Shown here in pieces: positions 1 through 5,146 of a stretch of 7,805 bases of DNA (position 1 is its first letter; every line of letters begins with the position of its first letter). Source of the stretch: Neptunomonas sp. (GTDB lineage: Bacteria > Pseudomonadota > Gammaproteobacteria > Pseudomonadales > Balneatricaceae). Under the pieces are notes generated by a model, which ran no database searches, was not told the DNA's origin, and saw only the letters and a program-made list of their open reading frames with translations. The position numbers and the translations under genes are program-made. Location: NCBI GenBank assembly GCA_004195305.1, contig SDWN01000177.1:1-7805 (forward strand), written 5' to 3'.

Positions 1-1060
1 CTCCTATCACAGTGAAATCCAACCGGTTCGGCGCGCCGACATTGCCATAAATCACCTTGCCTTGATCCAAGCCGATACCAAAATTAAGCAGCGGTTGTTT
101 GAGCACTTGCCGTTCACGGTTAAGGCTCTGCACCGCAGCTAACGCCTCTTCAGCGGCCTTCACCGCCTGATGGCAGGCTGCTTCCGGCGTCGGGTGAGCC
201 GCACAGGGGAAGAGGACCAGCATCGCATCACCGATAAAGCGGAGAACCTCTCCACCGTTACGGGTTACCGCCGCGGCAACGGTTTCGAAGTAACAGTTCA
301 GCAGGCGCAGGAGTTCGTCGTTCGATAGCTGCGAAGAGAGTACTGTAAAATCACGCAGGTCACTGAACCAGATCACCGCATCGATCTGCTCGTTATCTCC
401 CCGCTGGATATAGCCTTTGAGGACCTTTTTTCCGCTCCGAGGACCGATATAGGTATCCAGCAGTGAGCGGGCCAACAAGCGTAGCGCGATCGCTTCAAGC
501 ACCGGAGCAAAAAAAGCCACCAGCAGTTTAAACTTGGCTACATCGCCGTCACTGAAACCCTGCTTTCGATCGGTCCCCACCAGAAAGGCGTTTACATTAC
601 CGTCATTGAAAGCCATCGGAAGGCCCAGGTAATCCACCACCCCTTCACTCGCCGCCCCTTGCAGAGAGCTATGTAACTGGCTCAAGTCCTCTCCATCCAG
701 CCGGAAACGTACCGGCTCACACCGCACCTGAATGGTCTCGATAGGGCTGCCGATATAGGTGGGTGTATCCATGACAGCATGAAGAGCGCTGTACTCCTCA
801 ACGACCGGCCGATCCCGCCACCAAGTGAATTTCCGCCCCGCCACTTCTGGATGCAAAGTGTTGAAGCTGCAACGTAGTCGATAGATGGGCGCACCGGCTG
901 TCTGCAAGCGCCTGCAGAGTGCCTCGATCAGCTTCGCAGGATTACGGATCAGCCGCCCTTCGTTGGCCAACCAGAGGATCAACGGCTGTAACGGCCAGCC
1001 GCTCTTATCCTCCCACGCTGCGGAGACCACCGAGTCATCTGAATTATTTACCCTGTCCAT
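1..1060 (-). CDS. Class III adenylate/guanylate cyclase, C-terminus cut by the window edge
   Basis: Makes a cyclic nucleotide, most likely cAMP from ATP, in the cytoplasm. 353 codons are visible; the last few dozen residues lie outside. Residues 1-200 form the N-terminal half seen in rhizobial-type soluble cyclases (WLANEGRLI near 30-38, TLHPEVAG near 68-75, then a GAF-like stretch). The catalytic domain starts near residue 225. Metal-binding Asp are D234 in WFSDLRDFT and D278 in RFIGDAML. D348 in RLDFTVIG sits at the adenine-selecting position. The residue four before D278, usually Lys in adenylate cyclases, is Arg274. There is no signal peptide or membrane helix. The start at 1060 is supported by a GGTGG ribosome site ending about 3 bases upstream. 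The gene is alone on its strand, with a long non-coding region upstream. The family is certain; the adenine preference is inferred. Confidence 0.93.
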   Translation of the reverse strand, partial: MDRVNNSDDSVVSAAWEDKSGWPLQPLILWLANEGRLIRNPAKLIEALCRRLQTAGAPIYRLRCSFNTLHPEVAGRKFTWWRDRPVVEEYSALHAVMDTPTYIGSPIETIQVRCEPVRFRLDGEDLSQLHSSLQGAASEGVVDYLGLPMAFNDGNVNAFLVGTDRKQGFSDGDVAKFKLLVAFFAPVLEAIALRLLARSLLDTYIGPRSGKKVLKGYIQRGDNEQIDAVIWFSDLRDFTVLSSQLSNDELLRLLNCYFETVAAAVTRNGGEVLRFIGDAMLVLFPCAAHPTPEAACHQAVKAAEEALAAVQSLNRERQVLKQPLLNFGIGLDQGKVIYGNVGAPNRLDFTVIG

Positions 1061-1218
1061 TACCACCTACCCAACACCTGCTTTACCGGTTCCTATTCTG
1101 CTCCCTAAACTGAGAGGCGTCTCTATAGTCTATGTCAGCTTTTAGCGATGCCCCTTCATCCCGTTACTGCTTGTTAGGCCAGCGAAGGGCGCATCACATG
1201 ACGTCAGCTGATACAGCG

Positions 1219-1246
1219 TTGACTACCGACTCTAGGGCGCTATATG
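1219..1246 (+). promoter_or_regulatory. Candidate sigma70 promoter ahead of repeat copy 1
   Basis: TTGACT at 1219-1224 matches the -35 consensus at 5 of 6 positions. TATATG at 1241-1246 matches the -10 at 4 of 6, with a 16-bp spacer. Transcription would start near 1253, a few bases before the first 90-bp repeat, with no gene downstream on that strand until 3228. The 10-mer GCGCTATATG at 1237-1246 also occurs at 5111-5120 in the hydrolase promoter region. Confidence 0.4.
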
Positions 1247-1260
1247 CCTCCCTCACACAC

Positions 1261-1350
1261 CTCCAGATTGAATTTAGTTCATGCGGAGAGGCCCATGGCG
1301 AGTTGATCATCTACCTAACATACCTACAGGCTGATGGCCGCTAAGTCGCA
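1261..1350. repeat. 90-bp direct repeat, copy 1
   Basis: Identical in length to 1462-1551 and differing at 8 of 90 positions, with no gaps. The start-to-start distance is 201 bp. The first part can fold: CTCC pairs with GGAG and encloses TGAA-TTTAG-TTCA. This copy reads through in one plus frame, but the pattern of changes between copies does not look like protein coding. Confidence 0.9.
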
Positions 1351-1461
1351 ACACTTGTCATAAACGGTCATTGTTCAAATGTCCGCTTTGGGCGCATAAG
1401 AGGAAGTCGGCTGAACTCGCAGCAACCATCCACTATTGAGCTGTAGATAACCCACACCAAA

Positions 1462-1551
1462 CTCCAGATTGAATTTGGTTCATGCGGAGAGGGCTAAGGC
1501 GAGCTGATCATCGACCTAACATACCTACAGGCTGATGGCCGGTTAGTCGCA
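1462..1551. repeat. 90-bp direct repeat, copy 2
   Basis: About 91 percent identical to 1261-1350. The foldable CTCC/GGAG and TGAA/TTCA pairings are kept; one difference falls in the hairpin loop. The plus frame open in copy 1 is stopped here by TAA at 1495-1497, and most differences would change the amino acid. I see no promoter-like hexamer pair directly upstream of this copy. Confidence 0.9.
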
Positions 1552-1681
1552 GGTCCCGCCGTTAGCAGAACCTTAGAGGAGTAAAATCAGCGTCCGCTTC
1601 CGTGTTTCTGATGAGCTGGGAAAGTTGGCAGTATTAGCAGACCCCAGTGACCGCAATGGGCCGACTACTGGCGTTGGCGAG

Positions 1682-1706
1682 CACTCGAATCGACAGACTT
1701 CGAGTG
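1682..1706. repeat. Perfect 8-bp hairpin
   Basis: CACTCGAA at 1682-1689 and TTCGAGTG at 1699-1706 pair perfectly around a 9-nt loop. No T-run follows on either strand, so it is not an ordinary intrinsic terminator. Confidence 0.6.
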
Positions 1707-1751
1707 ACGGCTACGGGACTCGCGGGCATGTGAATCCGCCGATCTGAGTAT

Positions 1752-1797
1752 GCTGCGCTATTGCGTAGCCTGAGACTCTAATGCTGAGTATGAGTCT
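1752..1797. repeat. Two adjacent hairpins
   Basis: GCTGCGC (1752-1758) pairs with GCGTAGC (1763-1769) through one G-T wobble and a TATT loop. AGACTC (1773-1778) pairs with GAGTCT (1792-1797). The second arm of the latter abuts the left inverted arm that begins at 1797. Neither hairpin has a T-run. Confidence 0.5.
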
Positions 1798-1904
1798 TCC
1801 TGATTACCCATGATCTTCAGCCATCAAAGCGCCAAGTCATGGGCATACGAGCTTGCGGGAATAGATCGGCTGCATCATCGCTGAGCTTTGTGGGTTATCA
1901 GGAA
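1797..1904. repeat. Inverted-arm element of 108 bp, MITE-like
   Basis: The outer 14 bases, TTCCTGATTACCCA at 1797-1810, are the reverse complement of 1891-1904 with one mismatch. Weaker complementarity carries the arms to about 25 bp each (18 of 25 paired), enclosing roughly 58 bp. I see no flanking target duplication and no gene inside. It may be a small degenerate mobile element or simply a large hairpin. Confidence 0.5.
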
Positions 1905-2001
1905 TGGCTACGTACTCATTAGCGGTAGTGGCTTAATAAATCACAGATGCGCCAGACAGACCCACAGCTATTCCCGCTGCGGTAGGCGATATTCTTATCG
2001 A

Positions 2002-2889
2002 TTATTCAGCGATGTACTCTTTAGCCACCTGTACCGCAAGTTCGGCCACCGGCTCCAGCAGCGCGCTGGAGGATTGCATAGAGTATGACGCGGTGAAATC
2101 CAGTTCACTGGGCACCCAGGTAGCCTGAACCTCCTTGAGGCTCCCCGCAGCCAACTCCTTAGCGATCATGACCCGGGGCAGCGTGGAGATACCGACGCCA
2201 TCCAGGGTGAGTCGATGGCAGGCGGATAGCGAGCTGGAGGTAAAAAAGCGCGGCGGCAGATCACCCTCTCTAAATTTCTGACTGATTTCTGCAAACGGTT
2301 TGGTGTTGCGGGCGTAGGTAATAATCGGCCAGTGAGCCAGATCCTCGGGGGTCAGCGGCCGCTCCGGTAATGCCAGCGCAGGGCTGGCGACCCAGATCAG
2401 AGGAAAGGTGCACAACTCAAGATTGGCAATAGCGGGGGCTGAGATGGGCCCCATCAGGAAAGCGATATCCAGCGACCGGTCCAGCAAGCCCCCCCGCAGA
2501 CTGCTGGTCGTGTCTACGGTTAACTCCACATCCAGATTAGGCATGGCGGTATGCAGTCGGCTGAACAGCTCAGGCAGCCAGGTATGGACGATGGATTCGG
2601 ATACGCCCAAGCGCAGAATGCCGGAGAGCGAGCAGGAGGTATCGGCCCGTTTTCGGAGTTGCTCGGACATAAAAATCACTTTTTCTGCATAGGGCAGCAA
2701 CTCCTGCCCTTTAGCCGTGAGCGTAACCGGGCCACCCTCGCGCTCAAACAGCTTCACCCCCAACTCCGCCTCAAGGGCGGCGATGCGTGAAGAGATCGCT
2801 GGCTGGGTGGTAAATTGGCGCTCGGCGGTCTTTCTGAAGCTGCCCAGGGTGGCGACCCAGACAAAGGTTTCCAAGCGTTTTAAATTCAT
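2002..2889 (-). CDS. LysR-type transcriptional regulator
   Basis: A 295-residue DNA-binding regulator, the normal LysR length. Residues 1-60 are the winged helix-turn-helix (MNLKRLETFVWVATLGSF, then TTQPAISSRIAALEAELG and LFERE). Residues 61-85 form the linker helix. Residues 90-290 form the two-lobed effector-binding domain, starting ILRLGVSES. The start is supported by AAGGA about 11 bases upstream. The effector and targets cannot be read from the sequence. The gene is divergent from ppnP across a 338-bp spacer rich in palindromes, the usual arrangement for LysR autoregulation and control of the neighbour, but ppnP is not a typical LysR target. No strong terminator follows; only a weak hairpin at 1987-2000. 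Confidence 0.95.
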   Translation of the reverse strand: MNLKRLETFVWVATLGSFRKTAERQFTTQPAISSRIAALEAELGVKLFEREGGPVTLTAKGQELLPYAEKVIFMSEQLRKRADTSCSLSGILRLGVSESIVHTWLPELFSRLHTAMPNLDVELTVDTTSSLRGGLLDRSLDIAFLMGPISAPAIANLELCTFPLIWVASPALALPERPLTPEDLAHWPIITYARNTKPFAEISQKFREGDLPPRFFTSSSLSACHRLTLDGVGISTLPRVMIAKELAAGSLKEVQATWVPSELDFTASYSMQSSSALLEPVAELAVQVAKEYIAE

Positions 2890-2924
2890 CGTTGGCCGTT
2901 CCTTAAAGGATCAAAAATAACTAC

Positions 2925-2939
2925 AGGATAATTTATCCT
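2925..2939. promoter_or_regulatory. Perfect 15-bp palindrome, candidate operator
   Basis: AGGATAA and TTATCCT flank a single T. The site lies about 36 bp upstream of the LysR start, where a self-repressing regulator could bind. The overlapping stretch TTTATCCTATTAA at 2932-2944 also fits the loose T-N11-A LysR-box pattern. Function is inferred. Confidence 0.4.
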
Positions 2940-2968
2940 ATTAACCTAGTGGGGCCTCGACCCATGAT

Positions 2969-2984
2969 GACACATCCTTGTGTC
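2969..2984. repeat. Perfect 6-bp hairpin in the LysR-ppnP spacer
   Basis: GACACA (2969-2974) and TGTGTC (2979-2984) flank a TCCT loop. It sits between the palindromes at 2925 and 2989. No T-run is attached. Confidence 0.4.
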
Positions 2985-2988
2985 TTCT

Positions 2989-3007
2989 ATTAACCCGCCG
3001 GGTTAAT
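2989..3007. promoter_or_regulatory. Perfect 19-bp palindrome, candidate operator
   Basis: ATTAACCC (2989-2996) and GGGTTAAT (3000-3007) flank GCC. The half-site CTATTAACC at 2987-2995 is repeated at 2938-2946, 49 bp away, close to five helical turns. An extended -10-like TTGCTATACC begins at 3007, so a bound protein could affect rightward transcription. Which protein binds is unknown. Confidence 0.45.
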
Positions 3008-3114
3008 TGCTATACCAAAAAAACCTCCGGCAGGCTTCGCCCAGCGACATAGTAACCTACTCACAACCCCTTAAGCGTGCCGGAAAAATCGCTGCTCGAC
3101 ATAGAGCGGCACCG

Positions 3115-3126
3115 ACCCGATCGGGT
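3115..3126. promoter_or_regulatory. Perfect 12-bp palindrome before ppnP
   Basis: ACCCGATCGGGT is a perfect dyad. It overlaps a TAAAAT hexamer at 3126-3131 that resembles a -10 box. A GTGCCG (3077-3082) / CGGCAC (3107-3112) stem precedes it. No well-spaced -35 is evident, so the promoter assignment is weak. Confidence 0.3.
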
Positions 3127-3227
3127 AAAATCCGCAAAACCCAAACCAACTCAGCTGACGCCATCGCCCCAACCCGCTATGATTGGCAACAATTTTTGTC
3201 TCTAGCTGATTATTCAAGGACTCTCCG

Positions 3228-3539
3228 ATGTCTCAGTTCGATAATGTCTCGATCGTCAAACAGGCTAATATCTATTTTGACGGCAAGGTTACCAGCCGCG
3301 CCGTTATCTTTGCAGACGGCAGCCGCAAAACACTGGGAATCATGATGCCCGGTGACTACGAGTTCGGTACCGAGCAGGCGGAACTGATGGAGATCCTGGC
3401 CGGCGATCTGGAAGTACGCCTGCCGGGTCAAAGCGAGTGGCAGCATATCGTCGCCGGCCAGGCCTTTGAGGTCCCAGCCAACGCAACTTTTAGCCTGCGG
3501 ATCAAACAGATCACCGACTACTGCTGCTCCTACCTGTAA
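3228..3539 (+). CDS. ppnP: Pyrimidine/purine nucleoside phosphorylase PpnP
   Basis: A small cupin-fold enzyme (formerly YaiE/DUF1255) that splits nucleosides with phosphate into free base and ribose-1-phosphate, in nucleoside salvage. At 103 residues it is slightly longer than the E. coli protein (about 94), the extra residues being at the N-terminus. Recognisable blocks in order are NIYFDGKVTSRAV, GIMMPGDYEFGTEQAE, ELMEILAGDLEVRLPG, WQHIVAGQAFEVPANATF and the C-terminal DYCCSYL. All match the family pattern. The start is fixed by AAGGA at 3216-3220, 7 bases upstream. It is the first gene of a three-gene run on the plus strand. Regulation by the palindromes upstream is possible but unproved. 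Confidence 0.96.
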   Translation: MSQFDNVSIVKQANIYFDGKVTSRAVIFADGSRKTLGIMMPGDYEFGTEQAELMEILAGDLEVRLPGQSEWQHIVAGQAFEVPANATFSLRIKQITDYCCSYL

Positions 3540-3565
3540 TTTCGCCTTACTAACGAGGCTTCGCC

Positions 3566-4093
3566 ATGAGTTCTCTAAAAGATCAACTACTGAATGCCGG
3601 ACTGGTGAACAAGAAACAGGTTCAGCAGGCAAAAAAACAGAAGCACCAGCAGAAGCAGAGCGGCCAGGTCACTGCAGACCAGGAGGCGCGCGCCCATGCC
3701 GAGCAGGTCAAGGCTGAAAAGATCTCCCGCGACCGAGAGCTCAATAAACAGCGCCAGGCGGCGGCTGAGGAGAAAGCGATCATCGCCCAGATCCGCCAAC
3801 TGATAGATACCAACCAGGTTAGCGGCGACAACGGTGAGGTGGCCTACAACTTTACCGATGGCACCAAGATCAAACGTCTGTATCTGACCGAGCTGCTGAT
3901 CAACCAACTCAGCACCGGTCTGCTGGCGATCGTGAAACAGGATGAGAGCTACAAGTTGGTACCCAGCAAGGTGGCGGCGCGCATCGCCCAGCGCGATCCC
4001 GGCATGATCCTGGTACTGCATACCCAGGTGGAGGAGAGCGACGCAGACGACCCCTATGCCGACTTCCAGATTCCTGATGATCTGATGTGGTAA
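3566..4093 (+). CDS. DUF2058 family protein (YaiL-like)
   Basis: A 175-residue soluble protein of the DUF2058 family, sometimes annotated as nucleoprotein/polynucleotide-associated; no biochemical role is firmly known to me. Residues 1-15 (SSLKDQLLNAGLVNKKQ) match the conserved opening. Residues 16-75 are highly charged, rich in Lys, Gln and Glu, and likely a long helix or coiled coil. Residues 76-152 are the globular part, with YNFTDGTKIKRLYLTELL, YKLVPSKVAARIAQRD and ILVLH. Residues 156-175 are acidic. GAGG at 3555-3558 lies 7 bases before the start. The gap after ppnP is only 26 bp, so co-transcription is likely. Antisense frames over this gene are shadows. Confidence 0.92.
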   Translation: MSSLKDQLLNAGLVNKKQVQQAKKQKHQQKQSGQVTADQEARAHAEQVKAEKISRDRELNKQRQAAAEEKAIIAQIRQLIDTNQVSGDNGEVAYNFTDGTKIKRLYLTELLINQLSTGLLAIVKQDESYKLVPSKVAARIAQRDPGMILVLHTQVEESDADDPYADFQIPDDLMW

Positions 4094-4121
4094 TGACTAT
4101 AAACAAGCAGCGTACATCATC

Positions 4122-4445
4122 ATGTATCTGACCCTGACCGACTTGGTCGGGTTTTTATTCCTGGGGATCGTCGCCTACCTCTGGTGGCACGGGCGAGGAC
4201 TCAAGGACAGTGCCTTAGTGGTGGTAAAACGCTACTGCGATCAACAGCAGTTGCAACTACTGGATGAAGGGTTGGTGCTGAGTCGGGTGCGGATTGCCCG
4301 AAGTACTGCGGGCTTATTCTGTCTCAGACGCCGTTACCGGTTCGAGTTTTCCTCCACCGGCGACGAACGTTATTGCGGCACGATCGATGTGCTGGGGAAG
4401 CAGATCCAATCGATCAAACTGGATCCGCACCGGATGCCGCTCTAG
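4122..4445 (+). CDS. DUF3301 membrane-anchored protein
   Basis: A 107-residue protein of the DUF3301 family, function unknown. A single N-terminal hydrophobic helix (residues 4-22, ending in WWHGRG) anchors it in the inner membrane. The rest, residues 28-105, is a small basic cytoplasmic domain with the family blocks VVKRYCDQQQLQLLDEGLVL, CLRRRYRFEFSSTGDERY and GTIDVLGKQIQSIKL. The gap after the DUF2058 gene is 28 bp. There is no clear ribosome site before the start, and no alternative in-frame start is better, so translation may depend on coupling or be weak. It ends 42 bp from the convergent slyD stop. Confidence 0.86.
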   Translation: MYLTLTDLVGFLFLGIVAYLWWHGRGLKDSALVVVKRYCDQQQLQLLDEGLVLSRVRIARSTAGLFCLRRRYRFEFSSTGDERYCGTIDVLGKQIQSIKLDPHRMPL

Positions 4446-4447
4446 CT

Positions 4448-4467
4448 GCTGCCGGGAAACCGGCAGC
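4448..4467. terminator. GAAA-capped hairpin between convergent genes
   Basis: GCTGCCGG (4448-4455) and CCGGCAGC (4460-4467) form a perfect 8-bp stem with a GAAA tetraloop. It begins 3 bases after the DUF3301 stop and lies 20 bases beyond the slyD stop. No T-run follows on either strand. It is therefore either a non-canonical terminator or an RNA-stabilising 3' end. Confidence 0.45.
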
Positions 4468-4487
4468 GCGCATCCCTGATACTCTAA

Positions 4488-4967
4488 TCAGTGATTGCAG
4501 CCGGCACCATGAACATGGCCATGAGCCAGTTCATCTTCATTCGGCTCGCGCACCTGCATCACCTCAACTTTAAAATTCAGGGCCTGCCCGGCTAACGGAT
4601 GGTTACCGTCAACCGTGACATTCTCGGCATCAATCGCAGTTACGATGACGGACACCGGATCTCCGGCGGTGCTGGCCTCGAAACGCATCCCTACATCAAT
4701 ATCATCAACCCCATCAAAGGCATCACGCGGTACCGTCTGAATCATCTCTGCAACCACAGGACCGTAAGCGTCTGCGGCCTCAACACTAACCTCCAGAGCA
4801 TCTCCCTGCTGCTTACCCAACAACTCCTTCTCCAGGCCGGGGATCAAATTTCCATGTCCGTGCAGGTAAGAAAGCGGCTCGGCACCGTCGGAGCTATCCA
4901 ACACCTCGCCTTCGGCGTTGGTGAGGGTGTAGTGGATCAGCGCTACTTTATTATCAGAGATTTGCAT
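4488..4967 (-). CDS. slyD: FKBP-type peptidyl-prolyl isomerase SlyD
   Basis: A 159-residue cytoplasmic prolyl isomerase and chaperone, linked in the family to nickel delivery for hydrogenase and urease maturation. The FKBP core has IHYTLTNAEGEVLDSS (11-26), YLHGHGNLIPGLEKELLG (34-51) and VDGNHPLAGQALNFKVEVM (119-137). The insert-in-flap domain lies between about residues 70 and 120 (VPRDAFDGVDDIDVGMRF). The C-terminus ends ELAHGHVHGAGCNH: a short metal-binding tail with four His and one Cys, much shorter than the long His/Cys tail of E. coli SlyD. A frame extending upstream to 5186 is open, but GGGA 7 bases before the ATG at 4967 and family alignment fix this start. Divergent from the hydrolase gene. 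Confidence 0.93.
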   Translation of the reverse strand: MQISDNKVALIHYTLTNAEGEVLDSSDGAEPLSYLHGHGNLIPGLEKELLGKQQGDALEVSVEAADAYGPVVAEMIQTVPRDAFDGVDDIDVGMRFEASTAGDPVSVIVTAIDAENVTVDGNHPLAGQALNFKVEVMQVREPNEDELAHGHVHGAGCNH

Positions 4968-5004
4968 ATCCCGGTCCCATATCAGTAAATGAGCCGACAG
5001 GGTA

Positions 5005-5018
5005 ACGACTTTGGTCGT
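5005..5018. repeat. Short hairpin upstream of slyD
   Basis: ACGAC (5005-5009) pairs with GTCGT (5014-5018) around a TTTG loop, about 40 bp upstream of the slyD start. It could lie in the slyD leader or be an operator; there is no further support. Confidence 0.3.
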
Positions 5019-5042
5019 CGCTGAAAAGTAAACATGCCGGTC

Positions 5043-5108
5043 TTTGCACCCTGCCCTTTCACCGCCCCCGGCCCTTACACCGTGCCCGACCCTTGCACCG
5101 CGCCCTCT
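5043..5108. repeat. Degenerate 18-bp C-rich tandem repeat
   Basis: Two full 18-bp units (5057-5074 and 5075-5092) are flanked by a shortened first unit (5043-5056) and a last unit of 16 bases (5093-5108). The shared pattern is TTnCACCGyGCCCGrCCC. The last unit overlaps the presumed -35 box of the hydrolase promoter. Confidence 0.65.
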
Positions 5109-5122
5109 CAGCGCTATATGAT
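5093..5122 (+). promoter_or_regulatory. Candidate sigma70 promoter of the hydrolase gene
   Basis: TTGCAC (5093-5098) and TATGAT (5117-5122, 5 of 6 matches) are separated by 18 bp. Transcription would start near 5129, just before the GAGGA ribosome site. That leaves a leader of under 20 nt, so the exact -10 (TATGAT or the overlapping CTATAT) is uncertain. Confidence 0.4.
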
Positions 5123-5146
5123 GCGGCTCACCTGAGGATTTGTTGT

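Larger units (their letters stand above)
1061..2001. other. Long non-coding region with repeats and hairpins
   Basis: About 940 bp between the cyclase start and the LysR stop. No reading frame here has a ribosome site plus family resemblance. The longest frame, 1132-1344 on plus, ends inside a repeat whose second copy carries an in-frame stop. The region holds two 90-bp direct repeats, a promoter-like site, and hairpins at 1682-1706, 1752-1769 and 1773-1797. It also has inverted arms at 1797-1821 and 1880-1904. The stretch around 1365-1420 (ACGGTCATT, then TGTCCGCTTTGGGCGC) looks like the degenerate intergenic sequence common in some gammaproteobacteria, from memory only. Confidence 0.75.

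Noticed and set aside
682..1145. Short frames on both strands over the cyclase N-terminal part
   Set aside because: They are shadows of the cyclase frame, with no ribosome site or protein family features.
1069..1179. Possible integron attC site (ACCCAAC and GTTAGGC core-like ends)
   Set aside because: The inner L'' and L' boxes and the folded palindromic structure are missing, and there is no cassette array or integrase; chance matches to short degenerate cores.
1199..1206. TGACGTCA palindrome upstream of the cyclase, like a eukaryotic cAMP element
   Set aside because: The eukaryotic factor does not exist in bacteria, and it does not fit the bacterial CRP pattern TGTGA-N6-TCACA.
1132..1344. 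70-codon plus-strand frame running through repeat copy 1
   Set aside because: No ribosome site, no family resemblance, and the matching frame in copy 2 is stopped; differences between copies are mostly amino acid changing.
3210..4021. Minus-strand frames of 140 and 144 codons over ppnP and the DUF2058 gene
   Set aside because: They lie antisense to two confidently assigned genes, and their composition reflects the opposite-strand codons.
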